Positions 25,810 through 33,640 of a stretch of DNA of 64,000 bases are shown one piece after another. The DNA comes from Amycolatopsis cihanbeyliensis (GTDB lineage: Bacteria; Actinomycetota; Actinomycetes; Mycobacteriales; Pseudonocardiaceae). Every line of letters begins with the position of its first letter. Positions within the stretch are counted from its first letter, which is position 1. The DNA lies in assembly GCF_006715045.1 (NCBI RefSeq), contig NZ_VFML01000001.1, positions 3,626,501 to 3,690,500 on the forward strand, read 5' to 3'. The notes below the pieces were generated by a model, which was given only the letters and a program-made list of their open reading frames with translations, had not been told where the DNA came from and did not search any database. The translations under genes and the position numbers were made by a program.

Positions 25810-25994
25810 CAAGGCTAGCGGCGCGAAGCGCCCCGGTTTGGGTGGTGGTGGGAGACGGGCGGGCAAGGCTAGCGGCGCGAAGCGCCCCGGTTTGGGTGGT
25901 GGTGGGAGACGGGCGGGCAAGGCTAGCGGCGCGAAGCGCCCCGGTTTGGGTGGTGGTGGGAGACGGGCGGGCAAGGCTAGCGGCGCGGAGCGCC
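25810..25994. repeat. 54-bp tandem repeat covering the mshD promoter
   Basis: Three identical 54-bp units start at 25810, 25864 and 25918, and a partial fourth starts at 25972 (one A-to-G change, then diverges). Each unit carries a GGCGC-GAA-GCGCC mini-hairpin and the TAGCCT hexamer (minus strand) that serves as the mshD -10 in the first copy. The unit is related to part of the dispersed repeat at 38583-38742 (shared CCCGTCTCCCAyCACCACCC core). No spacers, so not CRISPR. Confidence 0.95.
25812..25817 (-). promoter_or_regulatory. -10 hexamer of mshD
   Basis: TAGCCT on the minus strand, six bases before the ATG. This spacing places the transcript start at the initiation codon. The same hexamer recurs in each 54-bp repeat unit upstream. 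Confidence 0.6.
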
Positions 25995-25998
25995 TAGC

Positions 25999-26745
25999 TC
26001 AGGTGGTGGCGAAGTCGTTCGCCTCGACCTGCTCGGGCACGGCCGGAGCGGGCGCCTTCGCCCCGCCCTTGGCCGGACGCTCGAACTTGTACCCGACGTT
26101 GCGCACGGTGCCGATCATCTGCTCGTGCTCGGGGCCGAGCTTGGCGCGCAGCCGCCGGATGTGCACGTCCACCGTGCGGGTGCCGCCGAAGAAGTCGTAG
26201 CCCCAGACCTCCTGCAGCAGCTGGGCCCTGGTGAACACCCGGCCCGCATGCTGCGCGAGGTACTTCAGCAGCTCGAACTCCTTGTAGGTCAGCTCGAGCG
26301 TGCGCTTGCGCAACCGGGCCGTGTAGGTGGCCTCGTCGATCACCAGGTCACCCACCCGCAGCTCGGTGTCCACCTGGCTGGCCGCGCCGTCCCTGGTGGT
26401 GGCCAGCCGCAGTCGGGCGTCCACCTCGGCGGGACCGGCGGTGGGCAGCAGGATGTCGTCCGTACGCCATTCCGAGCTCACCGCGACCAGCCCGCCCTCG
26501 CCGATCACGGCGATCACCGGGGTGAGTACCTCGTCGTCCCCGGCACCCTTGAGCAGCCTGCACAGGCTCTTCGCGGACGCGAGGTCGGTCCTGGCGTCCA
26601 GCAGGATCAGATCGCGGTGCCCCGCGTCCAGCAACGCGGTGACCTCCGGCGCACGCACGCGTACCGTATGCGGCAGCAAGTCGAGCGCGGGAAGCACCGA
26701 GGTGGCGTCTTGTTCCCCAGTCAATACCAGCAGGTCAAGGCTCAT
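25999..26745 (-). CDS. glnR: GlnR, OmpR-type nitrogen regulator
   Basis: 248 residues from ATG 26745; a GTG lies two codons upstream. Orphan atypical receiver domain (about 1-120) with L-I-L-L-D-A-R in place of a normal phospho-pocket, then a winged-helix domain with the strongly conserved block [16 protein letters not shown] and [14 protein letters not shown]. GlnR is the global nitrogen regulator of actinomycetes (glnA, amtB, nirBD). A 25-residue Ala/Pro/Lys tail ends the protein. Divergent from the LmeA-like gene. Confidence 0.95.
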   Translation of the reverse strand: MSLDLLVLTGEQDATSVLPALDLLPHTVRVRAPEVTALLDAGHRDLILLDARTDLASAKSLCRLLKGAGDDEVLTPVIAVIGEGGLVAVSSEWRTDDILLPTAGPAEVDARLRLATTRDGAASQVDTELRVGDLVIDEATYTARLRKRTLELTYKEFELLKYLAQHAGRVFTRAQLLQEVWGYDFFGGTRTVDVHIRRLRAKLGPEHEQMIGTVRNVGYKFERPAKGGAKAPAPAVPEQVEANDFATT

Positions 26746-27032
26746 CGCCACACCGCCTTGTCAGAGTTTGTCGCCAGCCCTCGCCAGAGGGCCCCGCTCC
26801 CGCCTGCTTCGTTGCCTCGGGCACGGCTTCGGTCGGTGCACTGCGCCGGTAGGTACGCGGCTGGTCCGGCGCAGCCCGGACGACCGGGTTGGTCGGGCTA
26901 CATCCGGTCTCCTTGGTACGTGAGAATAGCCGGTGACCATGCACATGTCGTCCCCATGACATCCGCATCACACCAGCTCGGGCAAGGTGGTGTGGACGCA
27001 AGGGCCGATCAGGTGAAAGAACGGACGCGATT

Positions 27033-27959
27033 GTGAGCAGCACCGTGACCCAGCCCAACCGGCCTGGACCCGCCCCGGGAGGCCGGCGCAGGGGGCGGCG
27101 GACCAAGAAGATCGTCATCGTGCTGGTCGTGCTGCTCGGCCTGCTCGTCGGCGCGGATTTCGCGCTGGCCGCGGCGGCCGAGCACACGATCTCGCAGAAG
27201 GCGCGGGAGCAGCTCCAGCTCAGTGACGACCCCGCGGTGACGGTGCGCGGATTCCCGTTCAGTGTGCAGGCTCTCTCCGGTGACTACGATCACATCTCGG
27301 TGCACGCGACCGGCGTCCCGGTCCAGGACACCCTGCGCGACGTGGAGATCAACGCCGACCTCCTGAACGTGGACGCCCCGCTGTCCGACCTGCTGAACGG
27401 CGATGTCGACAGGATCAAGATCGGCACGCTGGAAGGGCAGGTGCGGCTGAAACAGAGCGATATCGCGAGGGTCGACCCGTTGACGAAGATCGAGAACCTG
27501 CGGATCGAGCCGTCCACCGAGGAGTACGTGCGCCACGGCGACGAGGCGGGCACCGACTCCGAGGGCACCAAGAAGGACGACAGCGGGGAGACCGAACCGG
27601 CCGAGGACGAGTCCTCCGCGGGCATCCGGCTGTCCGGCGAGGTGCAGATCGCCGGCGAGCGGCTCGAGATCTTCGCCTTCGCGATGATCCGGCTGGACGG
27701 CAGCACGGTGCACATCACGCCGGAACGCCTGCAGTTCGGGAATGACAAGGAGACCACTGTCGTTCCCCAGGAAGTCCAGGAAGCACTGCTGCCGAACTTC
27801 GAGGCGAACATCAACACCGGCAGCCTGCCGTTCACCGTGACGCCGACGGCGATCAAGGTCGAGTCGGGCGCACTGGTGGTGAAGGGCGAGGCCAAGGACG
27901 TGACGTTCGCCGGAGTGTCCCAAGCGTCATATTCGACGTCGGGTTATTCAGGTCGGTAG
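27033..27959 (+). CDS. LmeA-like (DUF2993) phospholipid-binding protein
   Basis: 308 residues from GTG 27033. A basic N-terminus (G-R-R-R-G-R-R-T-K-K) precedes one membrane helix at about 27-48. The extracytoplasmic part is beta-rich: V-T-V-R-G-F-P-F near 70 is the DUF2993 signature, and the C-terminus has L-P-F-T-V-T-P-T. A charged Glu/Asp/Thr/Ser insert at about 170-195 separates the two halves. Mycobacterial LmeA binds phosphoinositides and helps elongate lipomannan; a similar envelope role is inferred. Confidence 0.85.
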   Translation: MSSTVTQPNRPGPAPGGRRRGRRTKKIVIVLVVLLGLLVGADFALAAAAEHTISQKAREQLQLSDDPAVTVRGFPFSVQALSGDYDHISVHATGVPVQDTLRDVEINADLLNVDAPLSDLLNGDVDRIKIGTLEGQVRLKQSDIARVDPLTKIENLRIEPSTEEYVRHGDEAGTDSEGTKKDDSGETEPAEDESSAGIRLSGEVQIAGERLEIFAFAMIRLDGSTVHITPERLQFGNDKETTVVPQEVQEALLPNFEANINTGSLPFTVTPTAIKVESGALVVKGEAKDVTFAGVSQASYSTSGYSGR

Positions 27960-28063
27960 CGTGCGTCACCTGGTACCGCGACCTGCACCGACCTCCCGCA
28001 TGGGCCTGGCGGCCCGCGGTCGCTGGGTCGGTCCGGAACAACCCTCCAGGGGGTGAGGCGATC

Positions 28064-28480
28064 ATGATCGGGTTGTGGGTGGCCATCGGCACCCTGCTGC
28101 TCGGGCTGGCCGCCGGGGCCGCGCTGCACGCGCGGAACGGTCGGGTGACCGCGGCCCGGCAGCCGGAGCGCGAGTTGCCCGGCCCGGTCGCCGAGGCGCT
28201 GGGCGCCGAGGACCCGGTCACGCTGGTGCAGTTGTCCACCACGTTCTGCGCCCCCTGCCGGCATGCCAGGGCCGTGCTGTCCACCCTCGCCGAACGGACC
28301 GAGGGGCTGCGGCACGTGGACCTGGACATCACCCAGCGTCCCGAGGTGGCCCAGCGGCTCGGCGTGTGGCGCACCCCCACCACGCTCGCGCTGGATCCCG
28401 GTGGCCGGGAACTGATGCGGGTGCACGGCGTCCCCCGGTCCGCCGACCTGCTCACCGCCCTCCGCCCCCACCTGCCCTGA
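28064..28480 (+). CDS. Membrane-anchored thioredoxin-like protein
   Basis: 138 residues. One N-terminal membrane helix (about 3-20), short linker, then a thioredoxin fold with active site T-F-C-A-P-C-R-H and the cis-Pro region W-R-T-P-T-T-L. Likely faces the cytoplasm or cell wall depending on topology. It lies just upstream of the cysteine leader peptide and the DUF4395-sulfurtransferase genes, the usual actinobacterial neighbourhood, suggesting work in sulfur or thiol chemistry. Confidence 0.88.
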   Translation: MIGLWVAIGTLLLGLAAGAALHARNGRVTAARQPERELPGPVAEALGAEDPVTLVQLSTTFCAPCRHARAVLSTLAERTEGLRHVDLDITQRPEVAQRLGVWRTPTTLALDPGGRELMRVHGVPRSADLLTALRPHLP

Positions 28481-28548
28481 CCGCCCCTCCCGGGATATGG
28501 GAATCGTCTCAGTAAGTGAGCATGGTTCCCACTCTGAGGGAGTATCGG

Positions 28549-28554
28549 TACCCT
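28549..28554 (+). promoter_or_regulatory. -10 hexamer of the cysteine leader operon
   Basis: TACCCT seven bases before the GTG of the leader peptide; predicts a leaderless transcript. Confidence 0.55.
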
Positions 28555-28561
28555 GGCACTC

Positions 28562-28660
28562 GTGGAACGGCTGCCTCTCAACCTGCTCACGCAGCGCCGC
28601 GCGGTGGATCTGTGCCGCGTGCGCAGCAGCCTGTGTCGACTCCAGCGGAACGGCCGGTAA
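28562..28660 (+). CDS. Cysteine-responsive leader peptide
   Basis: 32 residues, start GTG 28562, stop TAA. The peptide has the typical actinobacterial layout T-Q-R-R-A-V-D-L-C-R-V-R-S-S-L-C-R, with two Cys codons (TGC, TGT) surrounded by Arg. Peptides of this type, leaderless and Cys-rich, are known attenuators of sulfur-assimilation operons in mycobacteria: a ribosome stalled at Cys codons changes the RNA fold downstream. It stands 81 bp before DUF4395, whose ribosome site lies in a hairpin. Confidence 0.85.
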   Translation: MERLPLNLLTQRRAVDLCRVRSSLCRLQRNGR

Positions 28661-28715
28661 CAGCGACTCGCAGCCGCTCGACAGCCGGTTCCCGCTCTCG
28701 CGTCCCCTCCGCGTC

Positions 28716-28736
28716 CTCCCTTGCCGAGCCAAGGAG
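28716..28736 (+). promoter_or_regulatory. Hairpin hiding the DUF4395 ribosome site
   Basis: CTCCCTTG (28716-28723) can pair with CAAGGAG (28730-28736), leaving one bulged C and a 6-nt loop. The second arm is the AAGGAG ribosome site of the DUF4395 gene. Fits the ribosome-stalling control model of the leader peptide. Confidence 0.55.
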
Positions 28737-28741
28737 CTGAC

Positions 28742-29179
28742 ATGTCCGGACCAGCAGTCGACCCCCGCGGCCCGCGCTTCGCGGCCGTACTGACCTCGGT
28801 TGTGCTCGTCGTCGTGCTGCTCACCGGCTGGTGGCCGCTGCTCGCGGCGCAGGCGGTGGTGTTCGCGATCGGGGCGTTCGTCGGGCTGAAACCGGCGCCG
28901 TACTCGGTGCTCTACCGCGCGCTCATCGCACCCCGTTTGCGACCGACCACCGAACGCGAGGACCCCGCCCCGTTGCGGTTCGCCCAGGCGGTCGGGTTCG
29001 TCTTCGCGCTGGTGGGCACGATCGGTTACGCGGCGGGCCTGACCTGGCTCGGCGTTGTCGCCACCGCGTTCGCGCTGTTCGCCGCGTTCCTCAACGCCGC
29101 GTTCAACTTCTGCCTCGGCTGCGAGATGTACCTGCTGATCCGCAGGTTCGTGCCGCGGGCGGGAGCCCAACCGTCCTGA
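28742..29179 (+). CDS. DUF4395 membrane protein
   Basis: 145 residues from ATG 28742, five bases after AAGGAG. Four predicted membrane helices. Family motif F-N-F-C-L-G-C-E-M-Y near the C-terminus carries the two conserved cysteines, suggesting a thiol or sulfane-sulfur handling role at the membrane. In actinobacteria it is regularly encoded between a thioredoxin-like protein and a thiosulfate sulfurtransferase, as here. Confidence 0.88.
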   Translation: MSGPAVDPRGPRFAAVLTSVVLVVVLLTGWWPLLAAQAVVFAIGAFVGLKPAPYSVLYRALIAPRLRPTTEREDPAPLRFAQAVGFVFALVGTIGYAAGLTWLGVVATAFALFAAFLNAAFNFCLGCEMYLLIRRFVPRAGAQPS

Positions 29180-29219
29180 TCCATGTCAACCCACCCAAGA
29201 AGAAAGTGAGTGCCGCTCA

Positions 29220-30056
29220 ATGAGCCGTGAAGACGTCCTGGTCACTACCCAGTGGGCAGAGGAGAATCTGGACACCCCCGGCGTGGTGTTCGCCGAGGTC
29301 GACGAGGACACCACCGCGTACGACGGTGGCCACATCCGCGGCGCGGTGAAGATCGACTGGAAGAACGACCTGCAGGACCCGGTCCGCCGCGACTTCGTGG
29401 ACAGGGACGGCTTCGCCAAGCTGCTGTCGGAAAAGGGCATCGGCAACGACGACCGGGTGATCCTCTACGGCGGCAACAACAACTGGTTCGCCGCGTACGC
29501 GTACTGGTACTTCAAGCTGTACGGGCACGACAAGGTGCAGCTGCTGGACGGCGGCAGGAAGAAGTGGGAACTGGACGGCCGTGAGCTGACCACCGACGAG
29601 GTCAAGCGCGAGCCGACGAACTACGTCGCCAAGGACCCGGACACCGCGATCCGCGCCTTCCGCGACGAGGTGGTCGACGCGATCAACACCAAGAACCTGG
29701 TGGACGTGCGGTCCCCGGACGAGTTCAGCGGCAAGCTGCTCGCCCCCGCGCACCTGCCGCAGGAGTCCGCGCAGCGCGCCGGGCACATCCCGAGCGCGGT
29801 GAACGTGCCGTGGGCGAAGACGGCGAACGAGGACGGCACCTTCAAGACCGCCGAGGAGCTGAAGGAGCTGTACGCCGAGGCCGGGCTGGACACCGGCAAG
29901 GCGACCATCGCCTACTGCCGGATCGGCGAGCGCTCCAGCCACACCTGGTTCGCGCTGCACGAGCTGCTCGGGCTGACGGATGTGAAGAACTACGACGGTT
30001 CGTGGACGGAATACGGCTCGCTGGTCGGCGTGCCGATCGAGATTGGAGCCAAGTGA
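29220..30056 (+). CDS. Thiosulfate/3-mercaptopyruvate sulfurtransferase
   Basis: 278 residues, two rhodanese domains (about 5-130 and 150-275). Catalytic Cys233 in A-Y-C-R-I-G-E-R-S-S-H-T, the loop expected for the CysA2/SseA group of actinobacteria. It transfers sulfur from thiosulfate or mercaptopyruvate to cyanide or thiols. The stop overlaps the next ATG (TGATG). Ortholog context in M. tuberculosis: cysA2-sseC2. Confidence 0.93.
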   Translation: MSREDVLVTTQWAEENLDTPGVVFAEVDEDTTAYDGGHIRGAVKIDWKNDLQDPVRRDFVDRDGFAKLLSEKGIGNDDRVILYGGNNNWFAAYAYWYFKLYGHDKVQLLDGGRKKWELDGRELTTDEVKREPTNYVAKDPDTAIRAFRDEVVDAINTKNLVDVRSPDEFSGKLLAPAHLPQESAQRAGHIPSAVNVPWAKTANEDGTFKTAEELKELYAEAGLDTGKATIAYCRIGERSSHTWFALHELLGLTDVKNYDGSWTEYGSLVGVPIEIGAK

Positions 30057-30370
30057 TGAGCGACGGTTGCGGCGCGCCTGCGCAGACGGCGACCCCTTCG
30101 GATGTGGACACCGGCGGCCAGGTGGTCGTCGCGGGCAAGGTGACCGGTGCCGCGGGCCCGCTCGGCGGCGCCTACGTGCGGCTGCTCAACGCGGACGGTG
30201 ACTTCGCGGGTGAGGTACAGGCCTCCGCGGAGGGCGACTTCCGGTTCTACGCCGCGCCCGGCACCTGGACCGTGCGCGCGCTGCACGCCTCCGGCAACGG
30301 CGAGGCCTCGGTGACCGCCGAGGGCGCGGGACTGCACCAGGTGGAGATCCCGGTGGCCAGGGCCGCCTGA
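30056..30370 (+). CDS. sseC: DUF1416 (SseC-like) protein
   Basis: 104 residues. N-terminal S-D-G-C-G-A-P then a small beta-sandwich domain resembling a carboxypeptidase regulatory fold ([18 protein letters not shown]). Always paired with the sulfurtransferase in actinobacteria and translated by coupling (ATG overlaps the upstream TGA). Probably helps in sulfur transfer; exact role unknown. Confidence 0.88.
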   Translation: MSDGCGAPAQTATPSDVDTGGQVVVAGKVTGAAGPLGGAYVRLLNADGDFAGEVQASAEGDFRFYAAPGTWTVRALHASGNGEASVTAEGAGLHQVEIPVARAA

Positions 30371-30380
30371 CGGACGACCG

Positions 30381-30421
30381 CGCGAAGGGCCCGTGGGCAA
30401 GCCGCCTGCGGGTCCTTCGCG
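30381..30421 (+). terminator. Hairpin ending the sulfur operon
   Basis: CGCGAAGGGCCCG (30381-30393) and CGGGTCCTTCGCG (30409-30421), 13-bp stem with one G-U pair, 10 bp after the DUF1416 stop. Confidence 0.7.
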
Positions 30422-30514
30422 TGTCCGGTGACCATGCTCACCCGACTATGGGTTGGGCCACCAGTTGCCCCCTGCGCCCGGCCGGACCGTTCCGAGGGAG
30501 CTATCCTGCAGCGC

Positions 30515-30613
30515 GTGGAGATTGTGTTTACTACCCTGCTGGTCCTGGCCATCCTTGGCGTGACCTGGTTCGGCGGCTACGTCGTCTACCGGCTGTACTC
30601 GGACCAGCGCTGA
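30515..30613 (+). CDS. Small single-span membrane protein (32 aa)
   Basis: GTG 30515 follows TATCCT (30502-30507) by seven bases, so the message should be leaderless. The peptide is one membrane helix ([15 protein letters not shown]) with a positively charged end Y-R-L-Y-S-D-Q-R. It ends 2 bp before the nitrobindin-like gene, forming a small operon. Too short for family assignment; composition and context support it. Confidence 0.65.
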   Translation: MEIVFTTLLVLAILGVTWFGGYVVYRLYSDQR

Positions 30614-30615
30614 GT

Positions 30616-31233
30616 ATGTCCACCGATGGCAACGAGGCGATCGAGGCGGCCGCGGAGCGCGCGAAGCAGACCGCGGGCCGCAACATCCCGCAGCTGGAGG
30701 ACCTGCCGGTCCCCGGCGACACGGCGAACCTGCGGGAGGGTCCCGACCTGAACGAGGCCTGCGTCGCGCTGCTGCCGCTGGTCGGCGTCTGGCGCGGCGA
30801 GGGTGAGATCAACTACCCGACCATCGAGGGGCCGGTCCGCTTCGCCCAGCAGCTCACCATCGCGCACGACGGCAGGCCGTTCCTGATCCACGAGGCCCGG
30901 TCCTGGCTGCTGGATGACGAGGGCAACGTGATCCGGCCCGCGGCGCGGGAGGCCGGCTGGTGGCGGCCGCAGGCCGACCACAGCATCGAACTGCTGCTCG
31001 CGCACTCCAGCGGCATCATCGAGCTGTTCTACGGCAAGCCACGCGGCCAGGGGTCATGGGAGCTCGGCACGGACGCCGTGGTGCGCTCGGCCAGCGCCAA
31101 GGAGGTGACCGGCGCGCAGCGGCTGTACGGCCTGGTGAACAGCGGGGACCTCGGCTACGTCGAGGAACGTGCGATGGTCGGCCAGCCGATGCAGCCACAC
31201 GTCTCCGCGTACCTGCGCCGCGTGGTCGGCTAG
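30616..31233 (+). CDS. Nitrobindin-like FABP-family (THAP4 domain) heme protein
   Basis: 205 residues. The lipocalin-like barrel starts with the signature G-V-W-R-G-E-G near residue 60 and Y-P-T-I after it; a C-terminal Q-P-H-V-S-A-Y holds the His that binds heme iron in nitrobindins. Family members bind heme and react with NO or peroxynitrite. About 45 extra N-terminal residues are polar and helical. Second gene of the two-gene operon with the 32-residue membrane peptide. Confidence 0.87.
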   Translation: MSTDGNEAIEAAAERAKQTAGRNIPQLEDLPVPGDTANLREGPDLNEACVALLPLVGVWRGEGEINYPTIEGPVRFAQQLTIAHDGRPFLIHEARSWLLDDEGNVIRPAAREAGWWRPQADHSIELLLAHSSGIIELFYGKPRGQGSWELGTDAVVRSASAKEVTGAQRLYGLVNSGDLGYVEERAMVGQPMQPHVSAYLRRVVG

Positions 31234-31256
31234 CCCCTCGGCAACCGGAAACGCCC

Positions 31257-31331
31257 TGAACGTGGCGTTCGCGACGTCAGACGTCTCAATAGTGCCGTTC
31301 GCGGCGTTGAACGCCCGGAAAGCCACGTTCA
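31257..31331. repeat. Inverted repeat of the GAACGTGGCGTTC type
   Basis: TGAACGTGGC (31257-31266) and GCCACGTTCA (31322-31331) enclose GACGTC-AGACGTC and GTTCGCGGCGTTGAAC. It fills the gap between two convergent genes and may act as a bidirectional terminator; similar elements are common between genes in Pseudonocardiaceae. Confidence 0.6.
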
Positions 31332-31365
31332 CCGCACTGCCGGGAGGGGTTCCGTTGCGGGCGGC

Positions 31366-32214
31366 CTAGCGGTACACCTGCTCGTAGGCCTCGGCCAGCT
31401 CGGCGTGCGGCTCGGTGGAGTCCGGCAGTACGGCTCCGTCCAGGGTGTGCACCCTGGTCAGCTTGCGCACCGAGGAGGCGAGGAACACCCCGTCCGCGGC
31501 GGGCAGGTCCGTCACCCGCAGCGGCTCGATCTTGGTGGTCCAGCCGGCCCGCTCGGCACCGCGGAACACCGCGGCCTGGGTGGTCCCCGGCAGGATGCCG
31601 ATGCTCGGCGGCGGGGTGTACAAGGTCCGGCCGCGGGCGAGCAGCACCGTCGATGTCGGCCCCTCCAGCACCGAGCCGTCGCCCGCGGTGAACACCACAT
31701 CCGCGGCGCCCCGGCGGGCGGCCTCCCGCACTGCGGCCATGTTGATGCCGTAGGAGAGCGATTTCGCACCCAGCAGCAGCCAGGGTGCCCGCTCGGCCAG
31801 CCCGGGTTCGATGCCCCGCTCCAGGGTGACCGCCGCGATGCCCTTCTCCCGTGCCTCGAGCACCTTCGGGTCGATCTCCATGCCGAGCGCGAACCCGGTC
31901 GGCTCGGCCGCCGGGTCACCCTCCCGGCCGCGGGTGTAGACCAGCTTCAGCGCGAAGTCGCCCGAACCGGGCCAGTTGTCGATCACCTGCCGGGTGAGCC
32001 GTTCCCAGGCCGCGCCGTCCGGCTCCGGCAGGTCCAGCATCGAGGCCGAGCGGGCGAGCCGGTCGAGGTGCGGCCCGAGCTCCCGCGGTTTCCGTTCCGC
32101 GACCAGCACGGTCTCGAAGATGCCGTCACCTCGCAGCAGGCCGAGATCATCCACCGTGATGTGGGCGGCATCGGGGTCGGCGAGAGTCCCGTCCAGGAAG
32201 GCAAGCACGCGCAT
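31366..32214 (-). CDS. pabC: Aminodeoxychorismate lyase (class IV aminotransferase)
   Basis: 282 residues. PLP lysine K151 in L-G-A-K-S-L-S-Y-G; the class IV signature lies at G-S-V-L-E-G-P-T-S-T and G-I-L-P-G-T-T. N-terminal R-G-D-G-I-F-E-T is typical of PabC, which splits aminodeoxychorismate to p-aminobenzoate for folate; branched-chain or D-amino acid transaminases of the same fold are longer or carry other motifs. Divergent from ygfZ, another folate-dependent protein. Confidence 0.85.
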   Translation of the reverse strand: MRVLAFLDGTLADPDAAHITVDDLGLLRGDGIFETVLVAERKPRELGPHLDRLARSASMLDLPEPDGAAWERLTRQVIDNWPGSGDFALKLVYTRGREGDPAAEPTGFALGMEIDPKVLEAREKGIAAVTLERGIEPGLAERAPWLLLGAKSLSYGINMAAVREAARRGAADVVFTAGDGSVLEGPTSTVLLARGRTLYTPPPSIGILPGTTQAAVFRGAERAGWTTKIEPLRVTDLPAADGVFLASSVRKLTRVHTLDGAVLPDSTEPHAELAEAYEQVYR

Positions 32215-32245
32215 GCCCTCACCGTACTCACCTACGATTGGAGGT

Positions 32246-33373
32246 ATGACTGTGAACTCCGCGCTGCTCGACCTGCCCCGCGCGGTCGCCGCCCCCGAGG
32301 GTCATCCGGAGGTCGGTGTGCCGTGGCACTGGGGGGACCCGTTCGCCGAGCAACGCACGGCCGCCCGCGCGGCGGTGGTGGTGGACCGATCGCACCGGGA
32401 GGTGCTCGCGGTCTCCGGCGAGGAGCGGCTCTCCTGGCTACATCTGGTGATCTCCCAGCACGTCACCGGGCTGCCGGACGGTGCGGGCACCGAGGCGCTG
32501 GTGCTGGACAGCCAGGGCCGGATCGACACGCACATGGTGCTGGCCCACCTGGACGGCGCCGTGTACCTGGACTCCTACCCCGGTGCGCAGGCCACCAGCG
32601 CGCTGCCGCAGGGCGGGAAACAGAGCCTGCTCGAGTACCTCGATGCGATGAGGTTCTGGGCGAAGGTGGACATCCGGGACCGTACCGGGGAGCTGGCGGT
32701 GCTGAGCCTGCTCGGGCCGGAGGTGCCAGGGGTGCTCGCCGGGCTGGACATCGAACTCGGCGAGGCGCCCTACGACGTGGCCGCACTGCCCGGCGGCCTG
32801 GCCAGGCGGATGCCATGGCCCGGGCCGCACGCCGTTGACCTGCTGGTGCCGAGGGCCGAGCTGGCCGAATGGTGGCGCCGGATCACCGCGGCCGGCGCTC
32901 ACCCCGCGGGCAGCTGGGCCTTCGACGCGCTGCGGGTGGAGTCGCTGCGCCCGCGGTTCGGGGTGGACACCGACGAGCGCGCGATCCCGCACGAGGTCGG
33001 TTGGATCGGCTCGGCGGCACATGTGGCCAAGGGCTGCTACCGCGGGCAGGAGACGGTGGCCAAGGTGCACAACGTGGGCCGCCCGCCCCGGCACCTGGTG
33101 CTGCTGCACCTGGACGGCTCGCCGGAGATCACCCCGGAGACCGGGGACCCGGTACTGCGCGGGGAGAAGGAGATCGGCCGGGTGGGCAGCGTGATCCAGC
33201 ACCACGAGCTGGGACCGATCGCGCTGGCACTGGTGAAACGCACCACGCCCGCGGACGCCGAGCTACTGGCCGGCGCCGAGGACCGGGTGGTGCAGGCCGC
33301 CATCGACCCGGACTCCGTCCCCGAGGAGGGTGAAGCGCCGGGCCGCGAAGCGGTGAAGGGTCTACGCGGGTGA
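32246..33373 (+). CDS. ygfZ: YgfZ/GcvT-like folate-binding protein
   Basis: 375 residues. ATG 32246 lies seven bases after TACGAT, so it is probably leaderless. Signature K-G-C-Y-R-G-Q-E-T-V-A-K at about 262-273 is the YgfZ motif with the conserved Cys. YgfZ uses tetrahydrofolate and aids repair or assembly of certain Fe-S enzymes such as MiaB. Divergent from pabC. The Glu/Pro-rich C-terminal tail is not conserved. Confidence 0.92.
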   Translation: MTVNSALLDLPRAVAAPEGHPEVGVPWHWGDPFAEQRTAARAAVVVDRSHREVLAVSGEERLSWLHLVISQHVTGLPDGAGTEALVLDSQGRIDTHMVLAHLDGAVYLDSYPGAQATSALPQGGKQSLLEYLDAMRFWAKVDIRDRTGELAVLSLLGPEVPGVLAGLDIELGEAPYDVAALPGGLARRMPWPGPHAVDLLVPRAELAEWWRRITAAGAHPAGSWAFDALRVESLRPRFGVDTDERAIPHEVGWIGSAAHVAKGCYRGQETVAKVHNVGRPPRHLVLLHLDGSPEITPETGDPVLRGEKEIGRVGSVIQHHELGPIALALVKRTTPADAELLAGAEDRVVQAAIDPDSVPEEGEAPGREAVKGLRG

Positions 33374-33411
33374 CGGAACGTCCGAGAACCGCTGGAACCT
33401 GCGGTGCCGGG

Positions 33412-33571
33412 CGGAAGAACGCGCGTGGTGGAGCCACGAGCGGGGAGGCGGGGCGAGTTACCTGCGGAGGTGACGGCCGTGACCGGAGTCCGAGCCCCGC
33501 CCGCCCGTCCGCTGCCAACGATCGTGTCGCGCGTTTCCCAGACGAACGTCGCGCGTTTCCAGACGAACACT
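33412..33571. repeat. Dispersed intergenic repeat, copy 1
   Basis: Matches copy 2 at 38583-38742 over blocks such as GAACGCGCG, CCACGAGCGGGGAGGCGGGG, AGCCCCGCCCG and GCTGCCAACGATCGTG, with indels between. Its end carries two imperfect 22/21-bp tandem units (33526-33547, 33548-33568) of GTCGCGCGTTTCC(C)AGACGAAC. Lies between ygfZ and rsiG. Confidence 0.8.
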
Positions 33572-33640
33572 GAGTGGTGTGGCGGAGTGCGCGACCTCCG
33601 GCCCCTGGCGCGCTCGCGGGATGTAGAGCAGGATGGCGGC

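Noticed and set aside
25684..25974. Minus-strand frame encoding an 18-residue repeat
   Set aside because: It arises only because the 54-bp repeat length is a multiple of three; it overlaps mshD out of frame and has no ribosome site.
25810..25994. Possible CRISPR array
   Set aside because: The 54-bp units are directly adjacent with no variable spacers and no cas genes nearby.
26752..27032. GlnR-box or other operator between glnR and the LmeA-like gene
   Set aside because: I found no convincing GTNAC-N6-GAAAC type pair in these 281 bp.
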